The translations under genes were made by a program, and so were the position numbers. Source: Veillonella parvula (GTDB taxonomy: Bacteria > Bacillota > Negativicutes > Veillonellales > Veillonellaceae). From it: 64,000 bases of DNA. A model generated the notes under the pieces. The model ran no database searches. It saw only the letters and a list, made by a program, of their open reading frames with translations, and was not told where the DNA came from. Position 1 is the stretch's first letter. The number at the start of each line of letters is the position of its first letter. Location of the stretch: contig NZ_CP138632.1 in NCBI RefSeq assembly GCF_036456085.1, positions 1,655,001-1,719,000 on the forward strand. Reading direction: 5' to 3'. Shown in pieces: positions 1-8,681 of this stretch.

Positions 1-219
1 GATTTCATGTCCGGTATTCGCGATATCGTTGGTGGTCGTAGTGGCAGCTATGAAGATTCTTTGATGAATGCGCGCAAAGCAGCTCTCGACGAAATGTCTC
101 AACGAGCTTCTAAATTGGGTGCTAATGCTATTATTGGCGTATCCTTCCAATACAGCACAGTAGGTGCACAAAATGGCATGCTTATGATTACATGCAATGG
201 TACAGCCGTTGTAGTTTAA
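1..219 (+). CDS. YbjQ/UPF0145-like protein, C-terminal part (cut by window edge)
   Basis: The frame is open to the first base, and the residues before the first visible Met (DF) continue it, so the true start lies upstream of the window. About 72 residues are visible. They carry the conserved C-terminal half of the YbjQ/UPF0145 family: IVGGRSGSYED, then an ALDEM helix, LGANAIIGV and a final strand ending GTAVVV. Family members are usually about 100-110 residues, so roughly a third is missing. The family is often labelled heavy-metal binding from its fold, but no reaction is established. Two hairpin terminators follow within 180 bases, so this is the last gene of its transcript. Confidence 0.8.
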   Translation, partial: DFMSGIRDIVGGRSGSYEDSLMNARKAALDEMSQRASKLGANAIIGVSFQYSTVGAQNGMLMITCNGTAVVV

Positions 220-300
220 TAAATAATAGACTAAGTCAGATATAATTATTAATATAATCCTAAGGGAAATAAGTAAGTCGTAATGTATTATTGTGACTGA

Positions 301-332
301 AAAAACAGCAGGGGAAAGCCCTGCTGTTTTTT
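301..332 (+). terminator. Rho-independent terminator after the YbjQ-like gene
   Basis: A perfect 13-bp stem (AAAAACAGCAGGG, 301-313, with 319-331) has a 5-base loop and ends in a T tract. It sits 80 bases after the upstream stop codon. Confidence 0.85.
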
Positions 333-346
333 ATATGATATTTATT

Positions 347-394
347 AAAAAACCCCCTATAAAAAGTATTAGAAACTTTTATAGGGGTTTTTTT
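347..394. terminator. Bidirectional terminator between converging genes
   Basis: A long stem pairs A6-CCCC-TAT-AAAA (347-364) with its complement at 377-394, with an A tract on one side and a T tract on the other. It can stop transcripts from either direction and lies between the YbjQ-like gene (plus) and the RND pump (minus). Confidence 0.75.
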
Positions 395-428
395 GTATTG
401 TGGTTTATCTATATATCTTATAGATAAT

Positions 429-457
429 AAAAAAGCAGAAATAATTACTGCTTTTTT
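429..457 (-). terminator. Terminator of the RND efflux operon
   Basis: A 10-bp stem (AAAAAAGCAG, 429-438, with 448-457) gives a T tract when read on the minus strand. Its upstream arm overlaps the stop codon of the RND transporter gene. Confidence 0.75.
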
Positions 458-3400
458 ATTTTACCTTATACCAGCTTGCATACATGATTGGTAATACGAT
501 GAGTGTTAGAACCGTCGCCACTAGTAAGCCGCCGCTAAAGGCGATAGCCAATGGGCTCCAGAATACAGATCCCATGAGAGGAATCATGCCTAAAATCGCT
601 GCGATAGCGGTGAGCATGATAGGGCGGAAACGAAGTGTAGCGGAGTTGATAATTGCTTCACGAGGTTCTTGGCCTTCTGTCTTGTGGATTTCGATTTGGT
701 CTAACAAGATAATGGAGTTACGGATGATCATACCCGAGAGGGCGATGATTCCTAGAATAGCCATAAAGCCTAACGGTGTTCTCGTAATATTAAGTGCTAA
801 TACAACACCGATTAGCCCCAATGGAGCAGTGAGTAGAGCCATTACCATGAGGGCGATACGCTTTAATTGGAACATGAGGATTGTCATGATTACAAAGAGC
901 ATAATTGGGATTGGTGTTAATAGCTTTTGAACGGCTGTTTCGCTTTTTTCAGCGGCGCCGTCTAGGTCAATAGAATAGCCTGTAGGCAAGGAATCTCGAA
1001 TGTCTTGTAATGATTTATAGACCTCTTTTGTTTTTGCATTGCCTAAGACACCGGCTTTTACATTTGCATGAACACTAATAGTTGGCATCATGTTGCGATG
1101 CCAGATAATACCATCCTCTTGAGCCATGGTAATAGTTGCAATTTGGCTAAGAGGTACGTAGGAACCATTTCCTGTTTGAATTGGCAAGGATGAAAGAGCA
1201 CTTAAGTTATGTTGCTCGTTGTCACCTAAACGGAAGGTAACAGGAATGGTTTGGTTCCCTTCGTAGTATTCACCAGATTTAGTACCAGACAATAGACTTT
1301 GTAAGTGCAAGGATACAGCGTAGCTATCGATGCCGAGTAAACGTGCCTTGTTTGGATCGATGTGAATATTGGCTACAGGTTCTGTATCTGGCCAGTCAAA
1401 GGCGATATTTTGTAAGTCTTTATCGTCTTGCATTTTTGCTTTTACTTGGTTGGCAATTTCTTTTACCACTTTTTGATCAGGGCCAGCAATGCGAAGCATA
1501 ACTGGATATTTAGATGGTGGGCCAATTTGTATAAATTGAGCATTTACGAGAGCTGAAGGAAATTCTTCATTTAAATAAGATGTTAATTCACCATATAGTT
1601 TATCCCGATCCTCTAAGGATTTTGTGACGATCACATATTGTAAGAAATTATCTCGTTGCAATTCTGGCTCTAAGGTGAGAACGAAACGCGGAGAACCTTG
1701 TCCAATGTACGAGGTAAAGGTTGAAATACGTTCGTCACCTTGCAAATGTTCATCAATGATTTTTGCTTGGTTAGCAGTATACTCGATGGACGAACTTTGA
1801 GGGAATTGCATGGATACAATAATTTCATTACGCGTTGATGATGGGAAAAATTCCTGTTTAATCAACGGTAGTGAAAGCAAGGATAAAACGAAGGCACCTA
1901 GAGTAGCTAATAAGACTACCTTGTGATGTCCTAGTGCCCAATGTAATAGTTTTTCAAACTTATCATAGAAGGTCACATTGAGCTTGTGCATGATACGGTC
2001 TCGTTTAGTCCATTCCGATTCCGGCTTTGGAGCCTTGTTTTCAATGATTTTATAACCCAATACAGGGCTGACGAGAACAGAGGCGAACCAAGATAGGATG
2101 AGTGCCATAAAGACAACAATGGATAAAGATTTTGTAAACTCTGCTACCATACCTTGTGCCAATGCTAATGGCAAGAAGCCTGCACAGGTAATGAGCGTAC
2201 CAGATAGCATAGGGAATGCTGTAGATTGATAAGCAAAGGTAGCCGATTTAAAGTGGCCCCACCCTTCTTCGAGCTTAACACTCATCATTTCTACAACGAT
2301 GATGGCATCGTCTACGAGGAGGCCTAAAGCTAGAATTAAGGCACCTAAGCTAACCTTATGTAGATAAATGCCGCTTTCATACATCAAGATGAACGTCGTA
2401 GACACAACGACTGGAATGGTAAGGGCTACCACAACACCTGTTCGTAAACCAAGGGATGCAAAGCTTACGAGCAATACGATGGCGATGGCTTCAAATAAGG
2501 ATTGAGAGAAATCGCCAATAGATTCCTTAACGATATGGGGCTGATTCGATACTTGCTTGAGTTCGAGGCCGGCAGGAATCGTTTTATTCAATTCTGCTAG
2601 CTTTTTATCGATGGCTTCACCAAATTCTATATTATTTCCACCTGCATCCATGGAGATAGCAATACCTATAGCCGGCTTGCCTTCGTAGTAGAACTGAGGA
2701 CTACTAGGGTCTTGGTAGGTCATGGTTACATCGGCCATGTCACCGAGTCGCAACGTTTGGTTATTGATGCGGATTGGCATATCTCGCACCGCTTGAGGGC
2801 TATCGAATAGACCGTTGACACGAAGATATACATTGTTTGTATCCGTTGTAATCACACCAGCTGGAACCATCATACTTTGTTGTTTAAGCGCTGTTAACAG
2901 CTGTTGTGTACTGACTTTATAGGATGCGAGTTTATCCTTGTTTATGGTTACATTGAGGGTTTGTTGTTGAACCCCAATGAGGCTGATTTTTTTAACATTA
3001 GGAACAGATAAAAGCTGACGTTTTAAGTCTTCTGCTTGTTGTCGTTTTTCTTCGTACGAATACTCATCACCACTGATGGCATAGATAATGCCATATACAT
3101 CGTCGAACCTGTCGTTAATGGTCGGTCCTTGAACGCCTGCAGGCAATGATTTCCATTCGTCGTTGATCATATTCCGCGCTTCTTCCCAAGCGGGGCGAAT
3201 CTTATCGGATGGCAAATCCTCTCTTAAATTGATATAAATAACGGATTTGCTGCCATCTGTAAAAGATTTTGTATAATCTACACCAGGAAGGTCGCGTAGT
3301 TTTTCTTCGAGTTTGTCCGTTACCTGATCCGACATTTCTTGTGGAGAAGCCCCCGGCCAAGCAACACCGACCACCATGGTGCGCATCGTAAAATCAGGAT

Positions 3401-3518
3401 CTTCCATGCGTCCCATATGGGTGAATGAGAAGATACCAAAGGTGAGGAGCACAGCCATGAAGTAGTAGATAATGGACTTGTGTTTAAGAGCCCATTCGGC
3501 TAAGTTAAATTGTTTCAT
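456..3518 (-). CDS. RND-family efflux transporter (AcrB-like inner-membrane pump)
   Basis: This is a proton-driven inner-membrane pump of the RND superfamily, 1020 residues, slightly shorter than AcrB. It shows the duplicated RND plan: a first membrane helix at about residues 15-31, a periplasmic loop rich in porter-domain features (GVAWPGASPQEM at 51-62), a helix bundle from about 340, and a second half with the same layout. The signature GLLVDDAIIVVE contains the proton-relay aspartates D403 and D404. The ATG overlaps the stop of the upstream adaptor gene by four bases (ATGA), so the two are translationally coupled. No outer-membrane channel gene lies nearby, so the pump must share one encoded elsewhere. 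Substrate is unknown: the sequence favours a multidrug/HAE-type pump over a metal pump, because I see no metal-binding methionine clusters. Confidence 0.93.
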   Translation of the reverse strand: MKQFNLAEWALKHKSIIYYFMAVLLTFGIFSFTHMGRMEDPDFTMRTMVVGVAWPGASPQEMSDQVTDKLEEKLRDLPGVDYTKSFTDGSKSVIYINLREDLPSDKIRPAWEEARNMINDEWKSLPAGVQGPTINDRFDDVYGIIYAISGDEYSYEEKRQQAEDLKRQLLSVPNVKKISLIGVQQQTLNVTINKDKLASYKVSTQQLLTALKQQSMMVPAGVITTDTNNVYLRVNGLFDSPQAVRDMPIRINNQTLRLGDMADVTMTYQDPSSPQFYYEGKPAIGIAISMDAGGNNIEFGEAIDKKLAELNKTIPAGLELKQVSNQPHIVKESIGDFSQSLFEAIAIVLLVSFASLGLRTGVVVALTIPVVVSTTFILMYESGIYLHKVSLGALILALGLLVDDAIIVVEMMSVKLEEGWGHFKSATFAYQSTAFPMLSGTLITCAGFLPLALAQGMVAEFTKSLSIVVFMALILSWFASVLVSPVLGYKIIENKAPKPESEWTKRDRIMHKLNVTFYDKFEKLLHWALGHHKVVLLATLGAFVLSLLSLPLIKQEFFPSSTRNEIIVSMQFPQSSSIEYTANQAKIIDEHLQGDERISTFTSYIGQGSPRFVLTLEPELQRDNFLQYVIVTKSLEDRDKLYGELTSYLNEEFPSALVNAQFIQIGPPSKYPVMLRIAGPDQKVVKEIANQVKAKMQDDKDLQNIAFDWPDTEPVANIHIDPNKARLLGIDSYAVSLHLQSLLSGTKSGEYYEGNQTIPVTFRLGDNEQHNLSALSSLPIQTGNGSYVPLSQIATITMAQEDGIIWHRNMMPTISVHANVKAGVLGNAKTKEVYKSLQDIRDSLPTGYSIDLDGAAEKSETAVQKLLTPIPIMLFVIMTILMFQLKRIALMVMALLTAPLGLIGVVLALNITRTPLGFMAILGIIALSGMIIRNSIILLDQIEIHKTEGQEPREAIINSATLRFRPIMLTAIAAILGMIPLMGSVFWSPLAIAFSGGLLVATVLTLIVLPIMYASWYKVK

Positions 3519-4579
3519 TGACTAACCGCCGTCCCTTCTTGTAATTGTTGGGTACCTGCGGTGATGACAATGTCACCTTTAGCTAAACCAGATGTGACGA
3601 TGACGGAGTTCTTACCGAATTCACCAGTCTTGATAGGCACGAGATGAGCCTTCTTATCGCGGATGATATAGACCGCATTATTGCCGTTAGAGTCTTTTAC
3701 AAGAGCCGTCAACGGAATAGAAATATTGGTATTATCTGTAGTAGATAGATTAGCATTGACCGTCATACCTAGCTGTACCTCTTTAGGCGCATTTTGTAAG
3801 GTAATTTTTACGGTATACGTTCTCGCTACAGGGTCAGGAACTGGTGAAATTTCACGCACTACGCCTTGTACTGTTACATCTGGTAAGGCCCAGAAGGTAA
3901 TAGTAGCAGGGCTACCTACATGAATTTTACTCAATTCTTGTTCAGGAAGGGCAATGACTGCTTCTGGGTCGTGACCGGCCGCTAAGGTACCAACGCTTTG
4001 ACCAGCTGCTACGACTTGTCCTGCTTCAATATTGAAAGCTGTAATAATACCTGTATCAGGAGCCGTCAAATTAGTATAGCTATTTTGATTGCTGCTCAAA
4101 TTAAGGCTTGCTTGTGCTTGTTGTAATTGAGCAGATGTGGCATTCAATTGGTTTTCAGCTTGGTCTAATTGCAATTTACTAATTGCTTGTTGTGCATAGA
4201 GCTCGCGGTATCGTTTAGCATTGGTTTCTGCCAATTCGTAGGCCGATTGAGCAGCTTTTACAGCACCTTCAGCATTTTGCACCTGAGCTGATGTATCTGA
4301 ACCATTGACTTGAGCAATGACTTGGCCTGCTTGCACTACATCGCCAACATTTACAAATTTGTTGATGACACGCCCTCCAATTTGAAAGGCTAAGTTTGTT
4401 TCTGTTTTATTATGAATGGTGCCTGCATAGCCAGCATCAGTAGTTCCAGACTCTTCACCTATAGTGATGGTACGCACCTTGAGACTTGTATCTTCAGGTG
4501 GCTTTTCTGATCCACAACCACTAATAATCGCGGTCCCTATTAATAGGGCTCCTATGGTTGCTATGATTCGTTGATTCAT
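3515..4579 (-). CDS. RND periplasmic adaptor (membrane fusion) lipoprotein
   Basis: This is the adaptor that links the RND pump to an outer-membrane channel. I start it at the ATG at 4579 (354 aa), because AAAGGAGA lies eight bases upstream; an in-frame start 15 codons earlier lacks such a site. The N-terminus is a hydrophobic signal ending in a lipobox-like IISGC, so the mature protein is probably a lipoprotein. Then come the first half of a biotinyl-lipoyl-like domain (GDVVQAGQVIAQV), an alpha-helical hairpin rich in Gln and Ala (about 105-165), the second lipoyl half (GQVVAAGQSVG) and a beta-barrel domain. It is the first gene of a two-gene operon with the pump, by a four-base overlap. Confidence 0.92.
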   Translation of the reverse strand: MNQRIIATIGALLIGTAIISGCGSEKPPEDTSLKVRTITIGEESGTTDAGYAGTIHNKTETNLAFQIGGRVINKFVNVGDVVQAGQVIAQVNGSDTSAQVQNAEGAVKAAQSAYELAETNAKRYRELYAQQAISKLQLDQAENQLNATSAQLQQAQASLNLSSNQNSYTNLTAPDTGIITAFNIEAGQVVAAGQSVGTLAAGHDPEAVIALPEQELSKIHVGSPATITFWALPDVTVQGVVREISPVPDPVARTYTVKITLQNAPKEVQLGMTVNANLSTTDNTNISIPLTALVKDSNGNNAVYIIRDKKAHLVPIKTGEFGKNSVIVTSGLAKGDIVITAGTQQLQEGTAVSQ

Positions 4580-4606
4580 AGAATCTCTCCTTTTATTACC
4601 ACATAT

Positions 4607-4647
4607 AAGTCCTATGAAATACACTATATAAAGTGATCATAGGACTT
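4607..4647. promoter_or_regulatory. Perfect 11-bp inverted repeat upstream of the RND operon
   Basis: The arms AAGTCCTATGA (4607-4617) and TCATAGGACTT (4637-4647) are exact complements separated by 19 bases. They lie about 30-70 bases upstream of the adaptor start. This is a good candidate for a repressor operator or a leader hairpin controlling efflux. No regulator gene adjoins it. The rest of 4650-4870 is AT-rich with no gene that I can see. Confidence 0.5.
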
Positions 4648-4873
4648 TATATTTTATTGAACCTATTTTAGGATAGCTATTATTTCTATATTAGATTTAA
4701 TTATATATTTTATACAATTTAATAATACTATATTTATGTTGAAAGTTCTAGCCTTTATGCAGAAAATAAAAGAATTATATAATTAATTTATATAATTGGT
4801 GATAATTTTTAAAAGTAATCTATATATTTTGATAGTATATGTATTACTTATTTTATGAATACAAAATTGTAGC

Positions 4874-4962
4874 AAAAAAGTGAGTTCTCCAGTGATTGAA
4901 CTGTATCCAAAAATATGTCTAATTTTTGGGGTACAGTTCATAGTAAGAAAACTCACTTTTTT
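4874..4962. repeat. Nested palindrome: bidirectional terminator, possibly an IS-end remnant
   Basis: The outer arms (A6-GTGAGTT, 4874-4886, and its complement 4950-4962) form a 13-bp stem with T tracts on both strands, directly after the stop of the CorC-like gene. Inside lies a second inverted repeat (TGAACTGTA at 4897-4905 with 4932-4940), followed by CCAAAAA-type sequence on both arms. The inner arms resemble the ends of IS3-family elements brought face to face. The terminator role is well supported; the IS origin is only a resemblance. Confidence 0.6.
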
Positions 4963-4988
4963 AGGTTTTGTCTATTTATTTTTGAACT

Positions 4989-6344
4989 TTATTTTTCTTC
5001 TTCTTGTTCTACAATAGGTTCTTCATAGGTTACAAGGATTTTATCGATACGAGTATGATCCATATCGATAACTTCAAAGGTATAACCGTTCCATTTTGCC
5101 TTGTCTAATTCCTTTGGAATACGGCCGAAGAGGACGTTTAAGAGGCCGCCCATAGTTTTGTACAAGTCGTCTTCTTCGCCTGGCAATTCTTGATCGATGT
5201 GGAAGAATTCTTTAAATTCATCTACATTGAGAAGGCCATCTACGAGCCATGCTCCATCGCGTTCTATGATCTTGTTTTCTTCTTCCTTGATTTCTTCCTC
5301 ACCAGAAGGCATCAGGCCTACAATTTCCTCCATGATGTCATGTAAGGTGACAAGGCCAGTGAAACCACCATATTCGTCGAGGATAATTGCTTCGTGAACG
5401 CCTTCTGTACGTAGAACGTTCAATAATTTCATGAGTGAAATGGATTCAGGAACGAGAACAGGTTCTTTCAAACAAGCTTTGATAATATCGTGAATGGAAC
5501 TTTCACTAGGACGTTGCATAATTTGAACTAATACATCGGATACGGTAACGAGGCCCTTTAATTCATCTAAGGAATCGGTACCTACAGGAATGCGGTAATG
5601 GTTGGCATTCTTGAGAACCTCCATGATTTCGTCTTCCGTGCCGTTAAGATCAATCCATTTGAGTTGTGTACGAGGCGTCATGATGTCACCTGCGTTCATA
5701 TCTGCAAGATGGAAGATATTTTCTACGAGGATAGGTTCTTCCTCTTCGTAAGCACCCATAGCAACGCCTTCGGTGAGCATCTTGTTGATTTCAGACTCTG
5801 TAACAGGGGCTTCTTCTTTTACAGTAACGCCTAGCATTTTTAAGAGGAATTCTGTGGAAACGCCGAGGAAGCTAACGATTGGTTTTAATGCTACAGATAG
5901 CCAGTAAATTGGTTTTGCTACTATAACGGCAATGCTTTCAGGGCTATTTAAGGCCAAGCGTTTAGGCACGAGTTCGCCGATAACGAGGGATAAATAGGTA
6001 ATGATGGCAACGATAATGAAAGAGCTTATAGAGGCTGCGTATGGTTCGATACTTGGAATATTTGATACTAAAATTTCTTCTAATGGACTAGAGAAGGTGG
6101 CACCAGAATACAAACCAGTTAAAATACCTACGAGGGTGATGCCAATTTGAATGGTAGAGAACATTTCATTTGGGTTCTCCGATAATTCAAAGGCTGTTTT
6201 CGCGCGTTCATTGCCTGATTCTGCCAACTCTTCAAGTTTACGTTTTTTCGCATTTACAATGGCTAACTCCGTCATGGAGAATAAACCATTTGCAATGATT
6301 AATACGATGATAATGATAAAATCTAAGGTCAGATCACTGTCCAT
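4989..6344 (-). CDS. CNNM/CorC (HlyC)-family membrane protein with DUF21 and CBS domains
   Basis: This protein of 451 aa is often annotated as hemolysin or magnesium/cobalt efflux protein; members are CNNM-type transporters. The order is: a DUF21 membrane domain (about 1-190) with hydrophobic helices and the conserved GELVPKRLAL segment; a CBS pair (about 205-335), with MTPRTQLKWID opening the first and DEYGGFTGLVTLHDIMEE near the end of the second; an acidic linker; and a CorC/HlyC C-terminal domain (about 350-440). AAAGGAG lies twelve bases upstream of the ATG. It is transcribed alone, with a strong terminator downstream. Ion specificity cannot be told from sequence. Confidence 0.92.
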   Translation of the reverse strand: MDSDLTLDFIIIIVLIIANGLFSMTELAIVNAKKRKLEELAESGNERAKTAFELSENPNEMFSTIQIGITLVGILTGLYSGATFSSPLEEILVSNIPSIEPYAASISSFIIVAIITYLSLVIGELVPKRLALNSPESIAVIVAKPIYWLSVALKPIVSFLGVSTEFLLKMLGVTVKEEAPVTESEINKMLTEGVAMGAYEEEEPILVENIFHLADMNAGDIMTPRTQLKWIDLNGTEDEIMEVLKNANHYRIPVGTDSLDELKGLVTVSDVLVQIMQRPSESSIHDIIKACLKEPVLVPESISLMKLLNVLRTEGVHEAIILDEYGGFTGLVTLHDIMEEIVGLMPSGEEEIKEEENKIIERDGAWLVDGLLNVDEFKEFFHIDQELPGEEDDLYKTMGGLLNVLFGRIPKELDKAKWNGYTFEVIDMDHTRIDKILVTYEEPIVEQEEEK

Positions 6345-6598
6345 GTAAGTAGATACTCCTTTTTAATGACATATAATTCTGCACATGAGAATAATAGAAA
6401 TATTACTCCTAGTATACCATATCGGCATTAATAAGTGATTCATATAATAAAAGCACCCGATATGGATGCTTTTGTTATATACTATAGGTGTTACTGGACT
6501 AGTAAATAGTACCCTAATAAGGGTATAGTATGTATAGAAATTAAGATTAGTATCAGTATTAGGTCATATAATTTAGGCCTCATAATAGGATTATATAG
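6345..6598. other. Divergent intergenic region with a small hairpin
   Basis: This is the spacer between the minus-strand CorC-like gene and the plus-strand methyltransferase gene. It is AT-rich and must hold both promoters, but I could not pick convincing -35/-10 pairs. An imperfect hairpin with AAAAGCA and TGCTTTT arms lies at about 6449-6473. No gene is seen. Confidence 0.4.
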
Positions 6599-7198
6599 AT
6601 GGCAACAGAGCAAGAGTGGGAAATTTTATTACAAATTAAAACCTCTGGTCGCGATGATAGTCGTTCCGATACGGAGCATCATCCGTACGAGCCGACAGAT
6701 TATTTCGTGCTGGAGCGCTTGGCAAATAGCGGTCATATTCGCAAGAAAAATACGCTCATCGATTATGGTAGTGGCAAGGGCCGAGTGAGTATTTTCATGG
6801 CTTACCAAACGGGCTGTCATTCCATAGGCATCGAATACGATGAACGGCTCTATGAAAAGGCTTTAATTAATGGTGAAAGCCCGGCAACTCGCAATCGTGT
6901 AAGCTTTGTACTAGGTGATGCGGCGCTGTATAAATTGCCAGATCAGACTGATCGATGTTTTTTCTTTAATCCCTTTGCACTCCATACGATTAAGCGGGTA
7001 TTAGGAAATATCTTTGATTCGCTATATCATAATCCTCGGGAGATTAAGTTATTTTTCTACTATGTTAATGAAGAGGTGGAGAACTTTTTAAATAACCATG
7101 TGCGCTTGGAACAAGAGGAACCTATTGATTGTAGTGACCTCTTTGAAGGAAGCGATGCAAAGGAACGAATTCTCGTCTATTCAGTTAACTTGTTTTAG
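6599..7198 (+). CDS. Class I SAM-dependent methyltransferase, substrate unknown
   Basis: The protein has 199 aa. The SAM-binding motif I is clear: LIDYGSGKGR at residues 53-62, followed by the acidic end of strand 2 (IGIEYDE). A GDAALY segment and an FFNPFAL segment, in the place of the NPPY-type motif IV, follow at about residues 100-125. The N-terminal 40 residues are polar and include EHHPYEPTDYF, a stretch that often precedes the SAM fold in small uncharacterised methyltransferases. There is only a weak Shine-Dalgarno (ATAGGATT), so expression may be low. It stands alone. The target (rRNA, protein or small molecule) is unknown. Confidence 0.8.
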   Translation: MATEQEWEILLQIKTSGRDDSRSDTEHHPYEPTDYFVLERLANSGHIRKKNTLIDYGSGKGRVSIFMAYQTGCHSIGIEYDERLYEKALINGESPATRNRVSFVLGDAALYKLPDQTDRCFFFNPFALHTIKRVLGNIFDSLYHNPREIKLFFYYVNEEVENFLNNHVRLEQEEPIDCSDLFEGSDAKERILVYSVNLF

Positions 7199-7269
7199 TG
7201 CAGTAATTTAAGACTTTTATGTAACAATTAGATATATTTTGATGTATTTGATGTAACAGTTAATTAAAT

Positions 7270-7337
7270 AACCTCGGTTTGAATAGTGTTTTAGTAGTAT
7301 GAAATGCATACTATTAGGGACGTATTTAAATTGAGGT
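7270..7337. terminator. Large imperfect hairpin downstream of the methyltransferase
   Basis: ACCTCGGTTT (7271-7280) pairs with AAATTGAGGT (7328-7337) using two G-U pairs. Inside lies a second hairpin, TAGTATG (7295-7301) with CATACTA (7307-7313). T-rich sequence follows, so it may terminate the methyltransferase transcript. Confidence 0.45.
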
Positions 7338-7395
7338 TTTATTCTATTTTTAAGGAACTTTTACACATATTATTAAGGAAAAAGCAGATAAATTC

Positions 7396-7404
7396 TGCTA
7401 TAAT
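7396..7404 (+). promoter_or_regulatory. Extended -10 promoter for the lysine-rich protein gene
   Basis: TGCTATAAT (7396-7404) is a perfect extended -10 element; no good -35 precedes it. It would give a leader of about 100 bases ahead of the strong ribosome binding site AGGAGG at 7501-7506. Confidence 0.5.
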
Positions 7405-7511
7405 AATATATTAGAGATTATAAAATCAATTCATTTTTATGGTTCTATACATTGATTCGTATACGCTAATGTAGCGGGTAGGACTGAGTGTATTGAATAC
7501 AGGAGGTGCAT

Positions 7512-8681
7512 ATGGAACTCATCGATACAATGTTGATTGAACGCATTCGTAAAGCGTTAATTAAACGATATGACCGAGATCAACAGATTCAACAAATGAT
7601 TGAAGAAATTGGTGCAGAGGAAGGTCTTAATGAGACCGAATTATCTATCGTTTACCAAGCTTATTTAGAGGTAAAAGAACGGGTGTACTATACATCTTCT
7701 CTCGTTGATTTGTGGAATCAAATTGAAGATGTTCAAAAACGTATGGCCTTATTGCATTCTTACGAATCTTTAGAAGAAGATTTATTTGGTGATGTGTTAG
7801 GTGACGATAAGGAAGATATCGTTATTTCTAATACATCTGAACTTGGCAAGGGCGCTAGTTATAATGATGATGCATATGCTATGGAACAGGTACAATTATC
7901 TGACATTCCTGTGCATCATGATTCTACGGTGGGCATGAATCATATTAAATTGAATGAATTAAAATCTATAGGTGGTCTTTTTACTGGTTTTGGTGAAAGC
8001 TCCGGTAAGAAAATGGCAGATTTTGAAGATACTGCGATTGAGCACCTTGATGTAAAACCATTAGAAGGCGTTGAAAGCTTAGCAATTCATCATTTAGATG
8101 AAGATGAAGCGTTAAATGTAGATGGTTTTGATGAATTATCGAAAGATAAGAAATCAGAGGCGGCTAAAGTAGATGATGAGGATATGTCGTCTATCGATCC
8201 ATACACGGCGGTGAATGCTTTGTTATTTGGTAAAGCCGGTTTAGAGTCCGATAAAACAAATAAGAAGATGGAAAAGCTTCTTAAAAAGAAATTAAAACGC
8301 GTTGACGATGAATGGGCGCGTATCAACGGTTCTGAAGATAAGAAATCTAAGGACGATAAAAAATCCAAGGAAGATAAAACATCTAAAGAGGATAAGAAAT
8401 CCAAAGAAGACAAAAAGTCTAAGGATGATAAAAAATCTAAGAAAGATAAAAAGTCTAAAGAAGATAAAAAAGAGAAAAAATACAAGAAGTCTAAGGAAGA
8501 AAAACGCTCTAAAGACGAAGAAAAGTTAAAGAAAAAGAAAGACAAGGCTGAAAAGAAGCTTAAAGTCTTAAATGATAAGTTAAAAACAGTCTTCTTAACT
8601 GATACTTTCAAGAAAAAAGATAAGAAGAAAGACAAGAAAAAGGATAAAAAATCTAAAAAGGATGAATCCGTAAAAAAGTAG
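7512..8681 (+). CDS. Lysine-rich-tail protein of unknown function
   Basis: I do not recognise this protein (389 aa). I start it at the ATG at 7512, five bases after AGGAGG; the in-frame GTG at 7506 overlaps that site. Residues 1-95 look helical and charged (MLIERIRKALIKRYDRD...). Residues 95-240 are acidic and low in complexity. From about residue 255 the chain becomes a run of KKSKEDKKSKDD-like units, about 120 residues and strongly basic. There is no signal peptide or membrane segment, so it is probably cytoplasmic; the tail could bind nucleic acid or another polyanion. The last codons form a slippery heptamer just before TAG, and the -1 frame stays open for 52 more residues (see the next entries). 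Confidence 0.8.
   Translation: MELIDTMLIERIRKALIKRYDRDQQIQQMIEEIGAEEGLNETELSIVYQAYLEVKERVYYTSSLVDLWNQIEDVQKRMALLHSYESLEEDLFGDVLGDDKEDIVISNTSELGKGASYNDDAYAMEQVQLSDIPVHHDSTVGMNHIKLNELKSIGGLFTGFGESSGKKMADFEDTAIEHLDVKPLEGVESLAIHHLDEDEALNVDGFDELSKDKKSEAAKVDDEDMSSIDPYTAVNALLFGKAGLESDKTNKKMEKLLKKKLKRVDDEWARINGSEDKKSKDDKKSKEDKTSKEDKKSKEDKKSKDDKKSKKDKKSKEDKKEKKYKKSKEEKRSKDEEKLKKKKDKAEKKLKVLNDKLKTVFLTDTFKKKDKKKDKKKDKKSKKDESVKK
8657..8681 (+). promoter_or_regulatory. Candidate programmed -1 frameshift site (A_AAA_AAG next to the stop)
   Basis: In the frame of the lysine-rich gene the last codons read GTA AAA AAG TAG, giving the heptamer A AAA AAG at 8672-8678, the type used in E. coli dnaX. A Shine-Dalgarno-like AAAGGA (8657-8662) lies nine bases upstream, close to the spacing of the dnaX stimulator. 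I found no other in-frame A AAA AAG in the Lys-rich tail. Only a weak 4-bp hairpin follows (TTCC/GGAA, 8692-8703). Confidence 0.5.

Noticed and set aside
6449-6473. Hairpin in the CorC/methyltransferase spacer as a terminator
   Set aside because: It is imperfect and lies between divergent genes, where no transcript needs to end. I mention it only as a small hairpin.
8090-8635. Ser/Phe/Leu-rich minus-strand open frame opposite the lysine-rich tail
   Set aside because: It is the complement of AAG/AAA/GAT repeats and has no start signal.
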